This document shows, one piece after another, positions 1-8,598 of a DNA stretch of 64,000 nucleotides. Numbering within the stretch: position 1 is the stretch's first letter; each line of letters starts with the position of its first letter. A model generated the notes under the pieces. The model was not told the origin of the DNA. It saw only the letters and a program-made list of their open reading frames with translations, and searched no databases. The stretch comes from CAWDZK01 sp963726615. Lineage in GTDB: Bacteria; Actinomycetota; Actinomycetes; JACCUZ01. The stretch spans positions 295,520 to 359,519 of the forward strand of contig CAVSCX010000015.1 of the NCBI GenBank assembly GCA_963726615.1, given 5' to 3'. The position numbers were made by a program, and so were the translations under genes.

Positions 1-2083
1 GGGCGGCGAGTGCCCGCTGCAGAACCAGGCCATGAGCAACGGTCGCGCCGAGTCCCGGTTCGAGGGCGTCAAGCGAACCTTCCCCAAGCCGATCAACATC
101 TCCTCGCAGGTGCTGCTGGACCGTGAGCGGTGCGTGCTGTGCGCCCGGTGCACGCGGTTCTCACAGCAGGTCGCTGGTGACCCGTTCATCGAGATGCTCG
201 AGCGCGGTGCCCTGCAGCAGGTGGGCATCTACGAGGCCGAGCCGTTCCAGTCGTACTTCTCCGGCAACACGGTGCAGATCTGCCCCGTCGGTGCGCTCAC
301 CGGCGCGGCGTACCGCTTCCGCTCCCGGCCCTTCGACCTCGTCTCGTCACCCGGTGTGTGCGAGCACTGCGCGTCCGGTTGCGCCATCAGGACCGACCAC
401 CGGCGCGGCAAGGTCCTCCGGCGGCTGGCCGGCGACGACCCGGCCGTCAACGAGGAGTGGAACTGCGACAAGGGGCGCTGGGCCTTCCAGTACGCCACGG
501 CGCAGGACCGTCTCACCACGCCGTTGGTCCGCGACGAGGACGGGGTGCTGGTCCCGACCTCGTGGGCCGAGGCACTGGACGTCGCTGCCCGTGGCCTCAC
601 CGCGGCGAAGGGAGCCACCGGCGTGCTCGTCGGCGGTCGGTGCACGGTGGAGGACGCCTACGCCTACGCCAAGCTCGCGCGGGTCGCCCTCGGCACCAAC
701 GACGTCGACTTCCGGGCTCGCCCGCACTCGGCCGAGGAGGCGTCGTTCCTCGCCGCCCATGTCGCCGGCAGCGGCCTGGGGACCACCTACGACGAGCTCG
801 AGCGGGCCTCGTCGGTGCTGCTCGTCGGGCTCGAGCCCGAGGACGAGTCGCCGATCCTGTTCCTGCGCCTGCGCAAGGCGACCCGCAGGGGCCTGGCCGT
901 GCACGCGGTCGCGCCGCTCGCCAGCCGGGGCCTGCAGAAGCTGGCCGGCACCCTGCTGGCAACCACGCCCGGCGCCGAGCCCGACATGCTCGACGCGCTG
1001 CGCACCCGCCACGACAGCGTCGCCGACGCGGCAGGCGCAGTCCACGGGGCAGGCTCGATCGTCCTCGTCGGCGAGCGGCTCGCCTCGGTCCCCGGCGCCC
1101 TCTCTGCCGTCGCTGCCCTCGTGGCCGCGACGGGCGCCCGGCTCGCCTGGGTCCCGCGCCGCGCGGGCGAGCGGGGCGCCCTCGAAGCCGGTGCGCTGCC
1201 GAACCTGCTGCCCGGCGGCCGGCCGGTGGCCGACCCGGCGGCCCGGGTCGACGTGGCCACCGCTTGGGGGGCCGACCGCCTTCCGGAGGCCGAAGGTCGC
1301 GACACCGAGGCTGTGCTCGCTGCTGTCCACACCGGCGAGGTGCGCGCGCTTGTCGTCGGCGGTGTGGACCCGCTCGACCTGCCCGACCCGCTCGCGGCGC
1401 TCGCCGCGATCGACGCGGCGCCGTTCGTCGTATGCCTTGAGCTGCGCGAGTCGGAGGCCACCCGGCGCGCCGACGTCGTGCTGCCCGTCGCTGCTGCGGT
1501 GGAGAAGGCCGGGTCCTTCGTCGACTGGGAGGGGCGGTCCCGGCCGTTCGAGCCGGTGCTCCGCGGCACGAACGCGATGCCCGACGTCCGGGTGCTGCAC
1601 GTCCTCGCCGACGCGATGGGTGTCGACCTGGCGCTGCCGGACGTCGCCGCTGCCCGGGCCGAGATCCAGGAGCTCGGCCGGTGGGACGGCGCCGGCGCTG
1701 CGTTCACGCCCGTCCCGGCCGCTGCCGAGGTCCCGCCGGCTGCGGGCAGGGCCGTCCTCGCGACGTGGGCGCAGCTGCTGGACGCGGGCCGGATGCAGGA
1801 CGGCGAGCCCTACCTCGCGGGGACGGCACGCGGAGCCGTGGCACGGCTGTCAGCCGGAACGGCGGCCGCACTGGACGTGAGCGACGGCGCGGCGGTCACC
1901 GTCACGACCGGCGCCGGTACCCTGACGGCCCCCGTCCTGGTCACCGAGATGCCCGACGGCGTCGTGTGGCTCCCGACGAACGCGCGTGGCCTGCCCGTGC
2001 GGCGAGCGCTCGGCGCGGCCCACGGAGCGGTCGTGGGCCTCGCCCGCGCCGCCGCGAGCGTCGATCAGGGGGAGCGCCGATGA
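1..2083 (+). CDS. nuoG: NADH-quinone oxidoreductase subunit G, 5'-truncated by window edge
   Basis: Largest peripheral-arm subunit of complex I; it carries electrons through iron-sulfur clusters from NuoEF towards the quinone site. The frame is open from base 2, so the N-terminal [2Fe-2S] part lies outside the window. The visible 693 residues begin inside the N3 cluster motif (GGECPLQ). The N4 cysteines follow (CVLCARC, then QICPVGALT). A Cx2Cx3Cx27C set at visible residues 120, 123, 127 and 155 matches the N7 cluster found in some bacteria. The rest is the degenerate molybdopterin-oxidoreductase-like domain. Its stop overlaps the nuoH start (ATGA). Family identity is secure. Confidence 0.96.
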   Translation, partial: GGECPLQNQAMSNGRAESRFEGVKRTFPKPINISSQVLLDRERCVLCARCTRFSQQVAGDPFIEMLERGALQQVGIYEAEPFQSYFSGNTVQICPVGALTGAAYRFRSRPFDLVSSPGVCEHCASGCAIRTDHRRGKVLRRLAGDDPAVNEEWNCDKGRWAFQYATAQDRLTTPLVRDEDGVLVPTSWAEALDVAARGLTAAKGATGVLVGGRCTVEDAYAYAKLARVALGTNDVDFRARPHSAEEASFLAAHVAGSGLGTTYDELERASSVLLVGLEPEDESPILFLRLRKATRRGLAVHAVAPLASRGLQKLAGTLLATTPGAEPDMLDALRTRHDSVADAAGAVHGAGSIVLVGERLASVPGALSAVAALVAATGARLAWVPRRAGERGALEAGALPNLLPGGRPVADPAARVDVATAWGADRLPEAEGRDTEAVLAAVHTGEVRALVVGGVDPLDLPDPLAALAAIDAAPFVVCLELRESEATRRADVVLPVAAAVEKAGSFVDWEGRSRPFEPVLRGTNAMPDVRVLHVLADAMGVDLALPDVAAARAEIQELGRWDGAGAAFTPVPAAAEVPPAAGRAVLATWAQLLDAGRMQDGEPYLAGTARGAVARLSAGTAAALDVSDGAAVTVTTGAGTLTAPVLVTEMPDGVVWLPTNARGLPVRRALGAAHGAVVGLARAAASVDQGERR

Positions 2084-3426
2084 GCGCCGCGTCCACGGTC
2101 TTCGCGTCCCCGGAGGTGCCGGGCTTCGGCACCGACCCCTGGTGGCTGGTGCTGGCCAAGGCGCTCGTCGTGTTCGTGTTCCTCGTGGTCATGACGCTCT
2201 TCGCGATCTGGTGGGAACGCCGGGTCGTGGCCCGGATGCAGAACCGCATCGGCCCCAACCGCGTCGGGCCCCAGGGCCTGCTCCAGTCGCTCGCCGACGG
2301 CATCAAGCTCGCCCTGAAGGAGGACATCATCCCCAAGGCCGCCGACAAGGCGGTCTTCGTCCTCGCCCCGATCATCTCCGCGACCCCGGCGTTCCTGGCG
2401 TTCGCTGTGATGCCGTTCGGGCCCGAGGTCTCCATCGCCGGGCACCGGACCAACCTGCAGCTCACCGACCTGCCGGTGGCCGTGCTGTACATCCTCGCGG
2501 TGGCTTCGGTGGGCATCTACGGCATCGTGCTGGCCGGCTGGTCGAGCGGCTCGACCTACCCGCTGCTCGGCGGTCTGCGCTCGTCCGCCCAGATGATCTC
2601 CTACGAGGTCGCGATGGGTCTGTCGTTCGTCGGTGTGTTCCTCTACGCCGGCTCGATGTCGACCTCCGAGATCGTCGCGGCGCAGGGCGACTACTGGTAC
2701 GCCGTGCTGCTCTTCCCGTCGTTCGCCGTCTATGCCATCTCGATGGTGGGCGAGACCAACCGGGCGCCCTTCGACCTTCCCGAGGCCGAGGGCGAGCTGG
2801 TGGGCGGCTTCCACACGGAGTACTCCTCGCTGAAGTTCGCCCTGTTCTTCCTCGCCGAGTACATCAACATGGTGACGGTCTCTGCGCTTGCCACGACGCT
2901 GTTCCTGGGCGGTTGGCGAGCCCCGTGGCCGCTGTCACTGTGGGGCGGCGCGAACCAGGACTGGTGGCCGATCCTCTGGTTCGTCACCAAGGTGCTGATG
3001 TTCATCTTCGTGTTCATCTGGCTGCGCGGGACGCTGCCGCGTCTGCGCTACGACCAGTTCATGCGGCTGGGCTGGAAGGTCCTGATCCCGGTCGCGATCG
3101 GCTGGCTGCTCATGGTGGCCACGGTCCGGGCGCTCAACGCCGAGTACAGCTTCGACACCCGCCAGGTCCTGTTCTTCGGCGGGGCGATCGCGCTGGTCCT
3201 GATCGCCCTCACCTTCGTGTGGGACCTCGCGGCCGCGCGGAGGCAGGGCGCCGATGAGCCGACAGTCGAGGCGGCTTGGGACCCGATGGCGGGTGGGCAC
3301 CCGGTTCCGCCGTTGCCCGGGCAGAACCTGCCGGTGCTGACAGCCGTCGGTGCCGGTGACCCCGACCCGGGACCTGCCGCAGTCCGTCGCTCAGCGGACG
3401 GGCCAGACCGGAAGGACGACCAGTGA
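2080..3426 (+). CDS. nuoH: NADH-quinone oxidoreductase subunit H (canonical operon)
   Basis: Membrane subunit that anchors the peripheral arm and forms much of the quinone chamber. 448 residues with about eight hydrophobic segments. Diagnostic stretches are present: QNRIGPNRVGPQG near residue 52, LADGIKLALKED, and the acidic loop ETNRAPFDLPEAEGEL with FHTEYSS. The ATG chosen overlaps the nuoG stop; the open frame runs further upstream but only as a shadow of nuoG. The last 60 or so residues are a hydrophilic Pro/Gly-rich tail, longer than in the E. coli protein. Next gene nuoI overlaps by 4 bases. Confidence 0.97.
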   Translation: MSAASTVFASPEVPGFGTDPWWLVLAKALVVFVFLVVMTLFAIWWERRVVARMQNRIGPNRVGPQGLLQSLADGIKLALKEDIIPKAADKAVFVLAPIISATPAFLAFAVMPFGPEVSIAGHRTNLQLTDLPVAVLYILAVASVGIYGIVLAGWSSGSTYPLLGGLRSSAQMISYEVAMGLSFVGVFLYAGSMSTSEIVAAQGDYWYAVLLFPSFAVYAISMVGETNRAPFDLPEAEGELVGGFHTEYSSLKFALFFLAEYINMVTVSALATTLFLGGWRAPWPLSLWGGANQDWWPILWFVTKVLMFIFVFIWLRGTLPRLRYDQFMRLGWKVLIPVAIGWLLMVATVRALNAEYSFDTRQVLFFGGAIALVLIALTFVWDLAAARRQGADEPTVEAAWDPMAGGHPVPPLPGQNLPVLTAVGAGDPDPGPAAVRRSADGPDRKDDQ

Positions 3427-3995
3427 CCGACTTCCGGACCCAGCTCAAGGGGTTCGGCGTGACCTTCTCGACGATGTTCAAGAAGGTCGTGACCGAGCAG
3501 TACCCCGAGGAGAAGAAGCCGACCGAGCCCCGGTTCCACGGTCGGCACGTCCTCAACCGGCACCCCGACGGCCTGGAGAGGTGCATCGGCTGCGAGCTCT
3601 GTGCCTGGGCCTGTCCGGCCGACGCCATCTACGTCGAGGGTGCGGACAACACCGAGGGCGAGCGGTTCTCGCCGGGCGAGCGCTACGGGCGGGTCTACCA
3701 GATCAACTACCTGCGCTGCATCTTCTGCGGCCTGTGCATCGAGGCGTGCCCGACGCGCGCCCTGACGATGAGCAACGAGTACGAGCTCGCGGACGACACC
3801 CGCGCCAAGCTCATCTACGAGAAGCAGGACCTCCTCGCGCCGCTCCTCGCCGGCATGGTGCCGGCACCGCACCCGATGGTCGAAGGCGCGGACGACACCG
3901 CCTACTACCAGGGGAAGGTCACCCGGGCCACTGCTGCCCAGGAGCGGTACGTCGCCGCTCGTGCCGGCCGGTCTGCGGACGGGGACGACGCGTGA
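3423..3995 (+). CDS. nuoI: NADH-quinone oxidoreductase subunit I (canonical operon)
   Basis: Ferredoxin-like subunit holding clusters N6a and N6b, which pass electrons to NuoB. 190 residues. Two complete CxxCxxCxxxCP motifs are visible, at C54-C57-C60-C64 and C99-C102-C105-C109. The GTG start overlaps the nuoH stop and the stop overlaps the nuoJ GTG, so it is an internal gene of a tightly coupled operon. Residues 1-30 form the usual amphipathic membrane-facing N-terminus. Confidence 0.97.
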   Translation: MTDFRTQLKGFGVTFSTMFKKVVTEQYPEEKKPTEPRFHGRHVLNRHPDGLERCIGCELCAWACPADAIYVEGADNTEGERFSPGERYGRVYQINYLRCIFCGLCIEACPTRALTMSNEYELADDTRAKLIYEKQDLLAPLLAGMVPAPHPMVEGADDTAYYQGKVTRATAAQERYVAARAGRSADGDDA

Positions 3996-4783
3996 GTGCC
4001 TCGGGCCAGCTGCTCGCCGCAGCGACCGACACCGGGACCGGCGAAGCCGTCACCTTCTGGGTGCTCGGCCCGATCGCCGTGCTCGCCGCTCTGGGAGTCC
4101 TGTTCTCCCGCAAGGCGGTGCACTCGGCGCTGCTGCTCGCCGCGACGATGCTCTCCCTCGCCGTCCTCTACCTGGCCCAGGACGCGCCCTTCCTCGGGGT
4201 CGTGCAGGTTGTCGTCTACACGGGGGCGGTGATGATGCTGTTCCTCTTCGTCCTGATGCTCGTCGGCGTCGACTCGGCCGACTCGCTGGTCGAGACGCTG
4301 CGCGGCCAGCGGGTCGCGGCAGTGGTCGCGGCCCTCGGCTTCGGCGGGCTCCTGGTGTTCGGGCTGGGCGACGCAATCGTGAGCAACGCCGGTCTGGCCG
4401 AGGCCAACCAGGACGGCAACGTCCAGGGGCTGGCCGCACTGATCTTCAGCCGCTACGTGTTCGCCTTCGAGGCGACCAGCGCGCTGCTCATCACGGCAGC
4501 CATGGGCGCGATGGTGCTCGCGCACCGGGAGAGGTACGAGGCCAGGGCCAGCCAGGCGGAGCTGTCCCGCGAGCGCTTCCGTCCCGGCAGCTACGGCGCG
4601 CCCCTGCCCGGCCCTGGTGTCTACGCCCGGCACAACGCCGTCGACACGCCGGCTCTGCTCCCCGACGGGACGCCGGCGCAGATCTCGTTGTCCCCGGTGC
4701 TCGTTGCCCGCGGCGACGTCCGGGCCATCCCCCGCTCAGACGACGAGGTCGACGCACCCGACGCGGAGGACGACGACGCATGA
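3992..4783 (+). CDS. nuoJ: NADH-quinone oxidoreductase subunit J (canonical operon)
   Basis: Small membrane subunit between the quinone site and the antiporter-like subunits. 263 residues with about five transmembrane helices in the first 175 residues, including the conserved VVYTGAVMMLFLFVLML helix whose pi-bulge region is a family hallmark. A hydrophilic tail of roughly 85 residues ending in an acidic run (DDEVDAPDAEDDDA) is much longer than in E. coli; such tails occur in actinobacterial NuoJ. The GTG start overlaps the nuoI stop. The stop overlaps the ATG of a ten-codon open frame that leads into nuoK. Confidence 0.95.
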   Translation: MSASGQLLAAATDTGTGEAVTFWVLGPIAVLAALGVLFSRKAVHSALLLAATMLSLAVLYLAQDAPFLGVVQVVVYTGAVMMLFLFVLMLVGVDSADSLVETLRGQRVAAVVAALGFGGLLVFGLGDAIVSNAGLAEANQDGNVQGLAALIFSRYVFAFEATSALLITAAMGAMVLAHRERYEARASQAELSRERFRPGSYGAPLPGPGVYARHNAVDTPALLPDGTPAQISLSPVLVARGDVRAIPRSDDEVDAPDAEDDDA

Positions 4784-4812
4784 CGCACGGCACGGACTGG
4801 GGTCTCGCATGA
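4780..4812 (+). other. Ten-codon relay ORF between nuoJ and nuoK
   Basis: ATG at 4780 overlaps the nuoJ stop (ATGA). It encodes MTHGTDWGLA and ends with a TGA that overlaps the nuoK ATG (again ATGA). It fills exactly the only spacer between these two genes. I infer that it passes terminating ribosomes from nuoJ to nuoK. It could equally be chance, because the peptide itself has no recognisable features. Confidence 0.4.
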
Positions 4813-5108
4813 ACCCGATGAACTACGTCTACCTGTCGGCGCTTCTGTTCTCCATCGGCGCGGCGGGAGTCCTGCTGCGGCGCAACGCCATCGTCGTGTT
4901 CATGTGCATCGAGCTGATGCTGAACGCGACCAACCTGGCGTTCGTCACGTTCGCGCGGATGAAGGGCAACCTCGACGGTCAGGTGATCGCGTTCTTCGTC
5001 ATGGTGGTCGCGGCGGCCGAGGTCGTGGTCGGCCTCGCCATCATCGTGACGATCTTCCGGACCCGCCGGTCGGCCTCGGTCGACGGCGCCAACCTGCTGA
5101 AGTACTGA
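4809..5108 (+). CDS. nuoK: NADH-quinone oxidoreductase subunit K (canonical operon)
   Basis: Small proton-channel subunit with three transmembrane helices. 99 residues, the usual family length. The MrpC-like signature is clear: RRNAIVVFMCIELMLNATNLAF holds the conserved Glu of helix 2, and the second conserved Glu lies in AAAEVVVGLAI. The ATG is chosen by family length and by its overlap with the stop of the preceding ten-codon ORF. nuoL follows after 9 bases. Confidence 0.97.
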   Translation: MNPMNYVYLSALLFSIGAAGVLLRRNAIVVFMCIELMLNATNLAFVTFARMKGNLDGQVIAFFVMVVAAAEVVVGLAIIVTIFRTRRSASVDGANLLKY

Positions 5109-5117
5109 GGCCGCCAC

Positions 5118-7037
5118 ATGCTGACGACTTCCCTGGCCACCGAGCCTGCCACCGGTGTGCTGTCACTGGGCTGGCTGCTCGTCGCCCTGCCGCTGTTCGG
5201 CGCGGCGATCCTGCTGCTCGGCGGTCGCCGCACCGACCCGTGGGGGCATCTGCTCGGCACGGCGATGCCGGCCATCGCGTTCGTCGTCGGCCTCCTGCAG
5301 TACCTCGCTCTCCTCGGGAGGGACGCCGAGGAGCGGTCGGTGTCCCAGCACCTCTTCAGCTGGATCCCCGCGGGCAGCTTCCAGGTCGACGTCGGGCTGC
5401 GGATCGACCCGCTGTCGATGTGCTTCGTGCTGCTTGTCACCTTCGTCGGGACGCTGATCCACGTGTACTCGATCGGGTACATGGCGCACGACCGGGACCG
5501 GCGCCGGTTCTTCGGCTACCTCAACCTGTTCGTCGCGGCGATGCTGCTTCTCGTGCTGGCGGACAGCTATCTCGTGCTGTACGTCGGCTGGGAGGGGGTG
5601 GGCCTGGCCTCCTACCTCCTGATCGGGTTCTGGAACTTCAACCCGACGTACGCCGCGGCGGCCAAGAAGGCGTTCGTGGCCAACCGCGTAGGCGACTTCG
5701 GTCTGTCGGTCGCCATCATGATCATGTTCGCGCAGTTCGGCGGCGTGAGCTTCGAGCAGGTGTTCGGCGCCGCGGACGGGGCCAGCGAGGGCACCCTCAC
5801 GGTCATCGGACTGATGCTGCTGCTCGCCGCCTGCGGGAAGTCGGCGCAGTTCCCGCTGCAGTCCTGGCTCGGCGACGCGATGGCGGGGCCCACGCCCGTC
5901 TCGGCGCTGATCCACGCCGCGACGATGGTCACCGCGGGCGTGTACCTGGTGGTCCGGTCGGCGCCGATCTTCGACGGTGCGCCCAACGCGCAGCTCGCCG
6001 TCGTCATCGTCGGCGCTGTCACGCTGCTGTTCGGCGCCGTGATCGGCTGCGCCAAGGACGACATCAAGAAGGCGCTGGCCGCCTCCACCATGAGTCAGAT
6101 CGGCTACATGATGCTTGCGGCCGGGCTCGGCCCGGTCGGCTACGCATTCGCGATCTTCCATCTGCTGACGCACGGCTTCTTCAAGGCCGGGATGTTCCTC
6201 GGCGCCGGGTCGGTCATGCACGGCATGGACGACCAGGTCGACATGCGCAGGTTCGGCGGTCTGTCGTCGGTCATGAAGGTCACCTGGATCACCTTCGGGT
6301 TCGGCTGGCTGGCCATCATCGGCTTCCCCGGCCTGTCCGGCTTCTGGAGCAAGGACAAGATCATCGAGGCCGCCTTCGTGGGCGACGGCTGGCGACCGTG
6401 GGTGTTCGGCCTCGCCGCGCTCGTCGGGGCCGGCATCACGGCGTTCTACATGACCCGGCTGTTCCTGCTCACCTTCCACGGCGAGCGCCGCTGGACCGAG
6501 GACGTGCACCCGCACGAGTCACCGCTTGTCATGACCGTCCCGCTGATGGTGCTGGCCGTCGGCTCGGCGCTGCTCGGGCTCGCGCTCGGTCCCACGGGCG
6601 CGATCCAGCAGTGGCTGGAGCCTGTCGTGGGTGAGCACGGGGAGGAGAGCCCGGTCCTGGCGGTGCCCGTGCTGACGACGCTGACAGTCGTGCTCGTCCT
6701 CGCGGGCGCGGGGCTGGCCTGGTCCATGTACCTGCGAAGCCGGGTCCCGGTCACCGCGCCGGTCGGCTCGGTCGCCACCCGCGCGGCGCGCGCCGACCTG
6801 TACCAGGACACCGTGAACGAGGCGTTGCTGATGAGGCCCGGGCAGTACCTGACCCGGATGCTGGTCTTCGTGGACAACCGTGGGGTCGACGGCGCCGTGA
6901 ACGGCCTGGCGGCACTGATCGGCGGTACGTCGGGCCGTGTCCGCCGGCTGCAGAACGGCTTCGTCCGGTCGTACGCCCTGTCGATGTTCGTGGGAGCCGC
7001 CGTCCTGGTCGGCGCCATGCTCCTGGTGAGGCTCTGA
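5118..7037 (+). CDS. nuoL: NADH-quinone oxidoreductase subunit L (canonical operon)
   Basis: Distal antiporter-like proton-pumping subunit with the long lateral helix. 639 residues, typical length. Conserved pump elements are visible: GWEGVGLASYLLIGFW (essential Glu), KSAQFPLQSWLGDAMAGPTP (essential Lys), LIHAATMVTAGVYL and a Lys in CAKDDIKKALA. The C-terminal hydrophobic segment after the amphipathic lateral helix ends at the stop. ATG start 9 bases after nuoK; nuoM begins 1 base after the stop. Confidence 0.97.
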   Translation: MLTTSLATEPATGVLSLGWLLVALPLFGAAILLLGGRRTDPWGHLLGTAMPAIAFVVGLLQYLALLGRDAEERSVSQHLFSWIPAGSFQVDVGLRIDPLSMCFVLLVTFVGTLIHVYSIGYMAHDRDRRRFFGYLNLFVAAMLLLVLADSYLVLYVGWEGVGLASYLLIGFWNFNPTYAAAAKKAFVANRVGDFGLSVAIMIMFAQFGGVSFEQVFGAADGASEGTLTVIGLMLLLAACGKSAQFPLQSWLGDAMAGPTPVSALIHAATMVTAGVYLVVRSAPIFDGAPNAQLAVVIVGAVTLLFGAVIGCAKDDIKKALAASTMSQIGYMMLAAGLGPVGYAFAIFHLLTHGFFKAGMFLGAGSVMHGMDDQVDMRRFGGLSSVMKVTWITFGFGWLAIIGFPGLSGFWSKDKIIEAAFVGDGWRPWVFGLAALVGAGITAFYMTRLFLLTFHGERRWTEDVHPHESPLVMTVPLMVLAVGSALLGLALGPTGAIQQWLEPVVGEHGEESPVLAVPVLTTLTVVLVLAGAGLAWSMYLRSRVPVTAPVGSVATRAARADLYQDTVNEALLMRPGQYLTRMLVFVDNRGVDGAVNGLAALIGGTSGRVRRLQNGFVRSYALSMFVGAAVLVGAMLLVRL

Positions 7038-7038
7038 C

Positions 7039-8598
7039 GTGACCGACTTCCCCTGGCTGACCACACTCGCCGCGGTCCCGCTCGTCGGGTCCGCCGTCGT
7101 CGCTGCCCTGCCCGCGGGCCGGGACCTGCTCGCGAAGCAGGCCGCGTTCGCGATCTCGCTGGTGCCCCTCGCCATGACGATCGCGATGGCGCTGCGCTTC
7201 GACGCGAACAGCACGACGATGTTCCAGTTCGCCGAGGTCCACGAGTGGATCCCGCAGTTCGGTGTGAGCTATGCGCTCGGCGTCGACGGCATCGCGCTCG
7301 TCCTCATCGCGATGGCCACCGTTCTGACCCCTGTGTGCATCCTGGCGTCCTGGCACGACGTCGACCACGCGCGGCTGGGCGACCGGGCCCGCAACGCCAA
7401 GGGCTACTTCGCGCTCCTCCTGCTGCTCGAGACCTTCATGATCGGCGTCTTCTCGGCGACGGACGTGTTCCTCTTCTACGTCCTGTTCGAGGCGATGCTC
7501 GTCCCGATGTACTTCATCATCGGTTCCTACGGCGGTGTGCAGCGCTCGTACGCGGCGGTGAAGTTCCTGCTCTACTCCCTCGCGGGAGGCCTCCTCATGC
7601 TGGCCGCGGTCATCGGGCTCTACGTGGTCTCCGACGGCGGCAGTCAGGCGTTCCTCTTCGAGAACCTGCTGGGCACGGACCTGGGCACCGGCACCGAGCG
7701 ACTGCTGTTCGTCGGGTTCTTCGTGGCGTTCGCGATCAAGGCTCCGCTGTGGCCGGTGCACACCTGGCTCCCGGACGCGGCCGCCGAGGCCCCGCCCGGC
7801 GGCGCCGTCCTGCTCGTCGGAGTGCTGGACAAGGTCGGCACCTTCGGGATGATCCGGTTCTGCCTTCCGCTGTTCCCCGACGCCTCGCAGTGGGCCGCGC
7901 CGGTGGTGCTGACGCTCGCGGTTATCGGCATCCTCTACGGAGCGCTGCTGGCGATCGGCCAGACGGACATGAAGCGACTCATCGCGTACACGTCGATCAG
8001 CCACTTCGGCTTCATCGTGCTCGGCATCTTCGCGATGACGACGCAAGGACAGTCCGGCTCGACGTTGTACATGGTCAACCACGGCTTCTCCACCGCGGCT
8101 CTGTTCCTGATCGCCGGCTTCCTGATCAGCCGTCGTGGCTCGCGGTTGATCGCGGACTACGGGGGCGTACAGCGGGTCGCACCCATGCTCGCCGGGACCT
8201 TCCTCGTGGCGGGCCTGTCCAGCCTGGCGCTGCCGGGGCTGTCCAGCTTCGTCAGCGAGTTCCTCGTGCTGGTCGGGACCTTCACCCGCTACGAGGTCGC
8301 CGCCGTGGTAGCCACCGGCGGCATCATCCTGGCATCGCTCTACATCCTGCTGATGTACCAGCGGATCATGACCGGTGAGCCCACCGAGGGAACCAAGAGC
8401 ATGCGTGACCTCGACGCCCGCGAGGCATGGGTTGTCGCCCCGGTCATCGCCGTCATCATCGCGCTCGGCTTCTTCCCGAAGCCGCTGCTCGACGTCATCA
8501 ACCCGGCAGTGGACCGCACGATGCAGCAGGTCGGCGTCGCCGACCCGAAACCTGTCGTGCCAGGGATCCTGCAGACCACGGAAGGGAGTGGAGAGTGA
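7039..8598 (+). CDS. nuoM: NADH-quinone oxidoreductase subunit M (canonical operon)
   Basis: Middle antiporter-like proton-pumping subunit, 519 residues, about 14 transmembrane helices. Key elements: YVLFEAMLVPMYFIIG (Glu), KAPLWPVHTWLPDA (Lys), LLVGVLDKVGTFG and the ISHFGFIVLGI helix. GTG start lies one base past the nuoL stop; the stop overlaps the nuoN GTG. No irregularity seen. Confidence 0.97.
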   Translation: MTDFPWLTTLAAVPLVGSAVVAALPAGRDLLAKQAAFAISLVPLAMTIAMALRFDANSTTMFQFAEVHEWIPQFGVSYALGVDGIALVLIAMATVLTPVCILASWHDVDHARLGDRARNAKGYFALLLLLETFMIGVFSATDVFLFYVLFEAMLVPMYFIIGSYGGVQRSYAAVKFLLYSLAGGLLMLAAVIGLYVVSDGGSQAFLFENLLGTDLGTGTERLLFVGFFVAFAIKAPLWPVHTWLPDAAAEAPPGGAVLLVGVLDKVGTFGMIRFCLPLFPDASQWAAPVVLTLAVIGILYGALLAIGQTDMKRLIAYTSISHFGFIVLGIFAMTTQGQSGSTLYMVNHGFSTAALFLIAGFLISRRGSRLIADYGGVQRVAPMLAGTFLVAGLSSLALPGLSSFVSEFLVLVGTFTRYEVAAVVATGGIILASLYILLMYQRIMTGEPTEGTKSMRDLDAREAWVVAPVIAVIIALGFFPKPLLDVINPAVDRTMQQVGVADPKPVVPGILQTTEGSGE

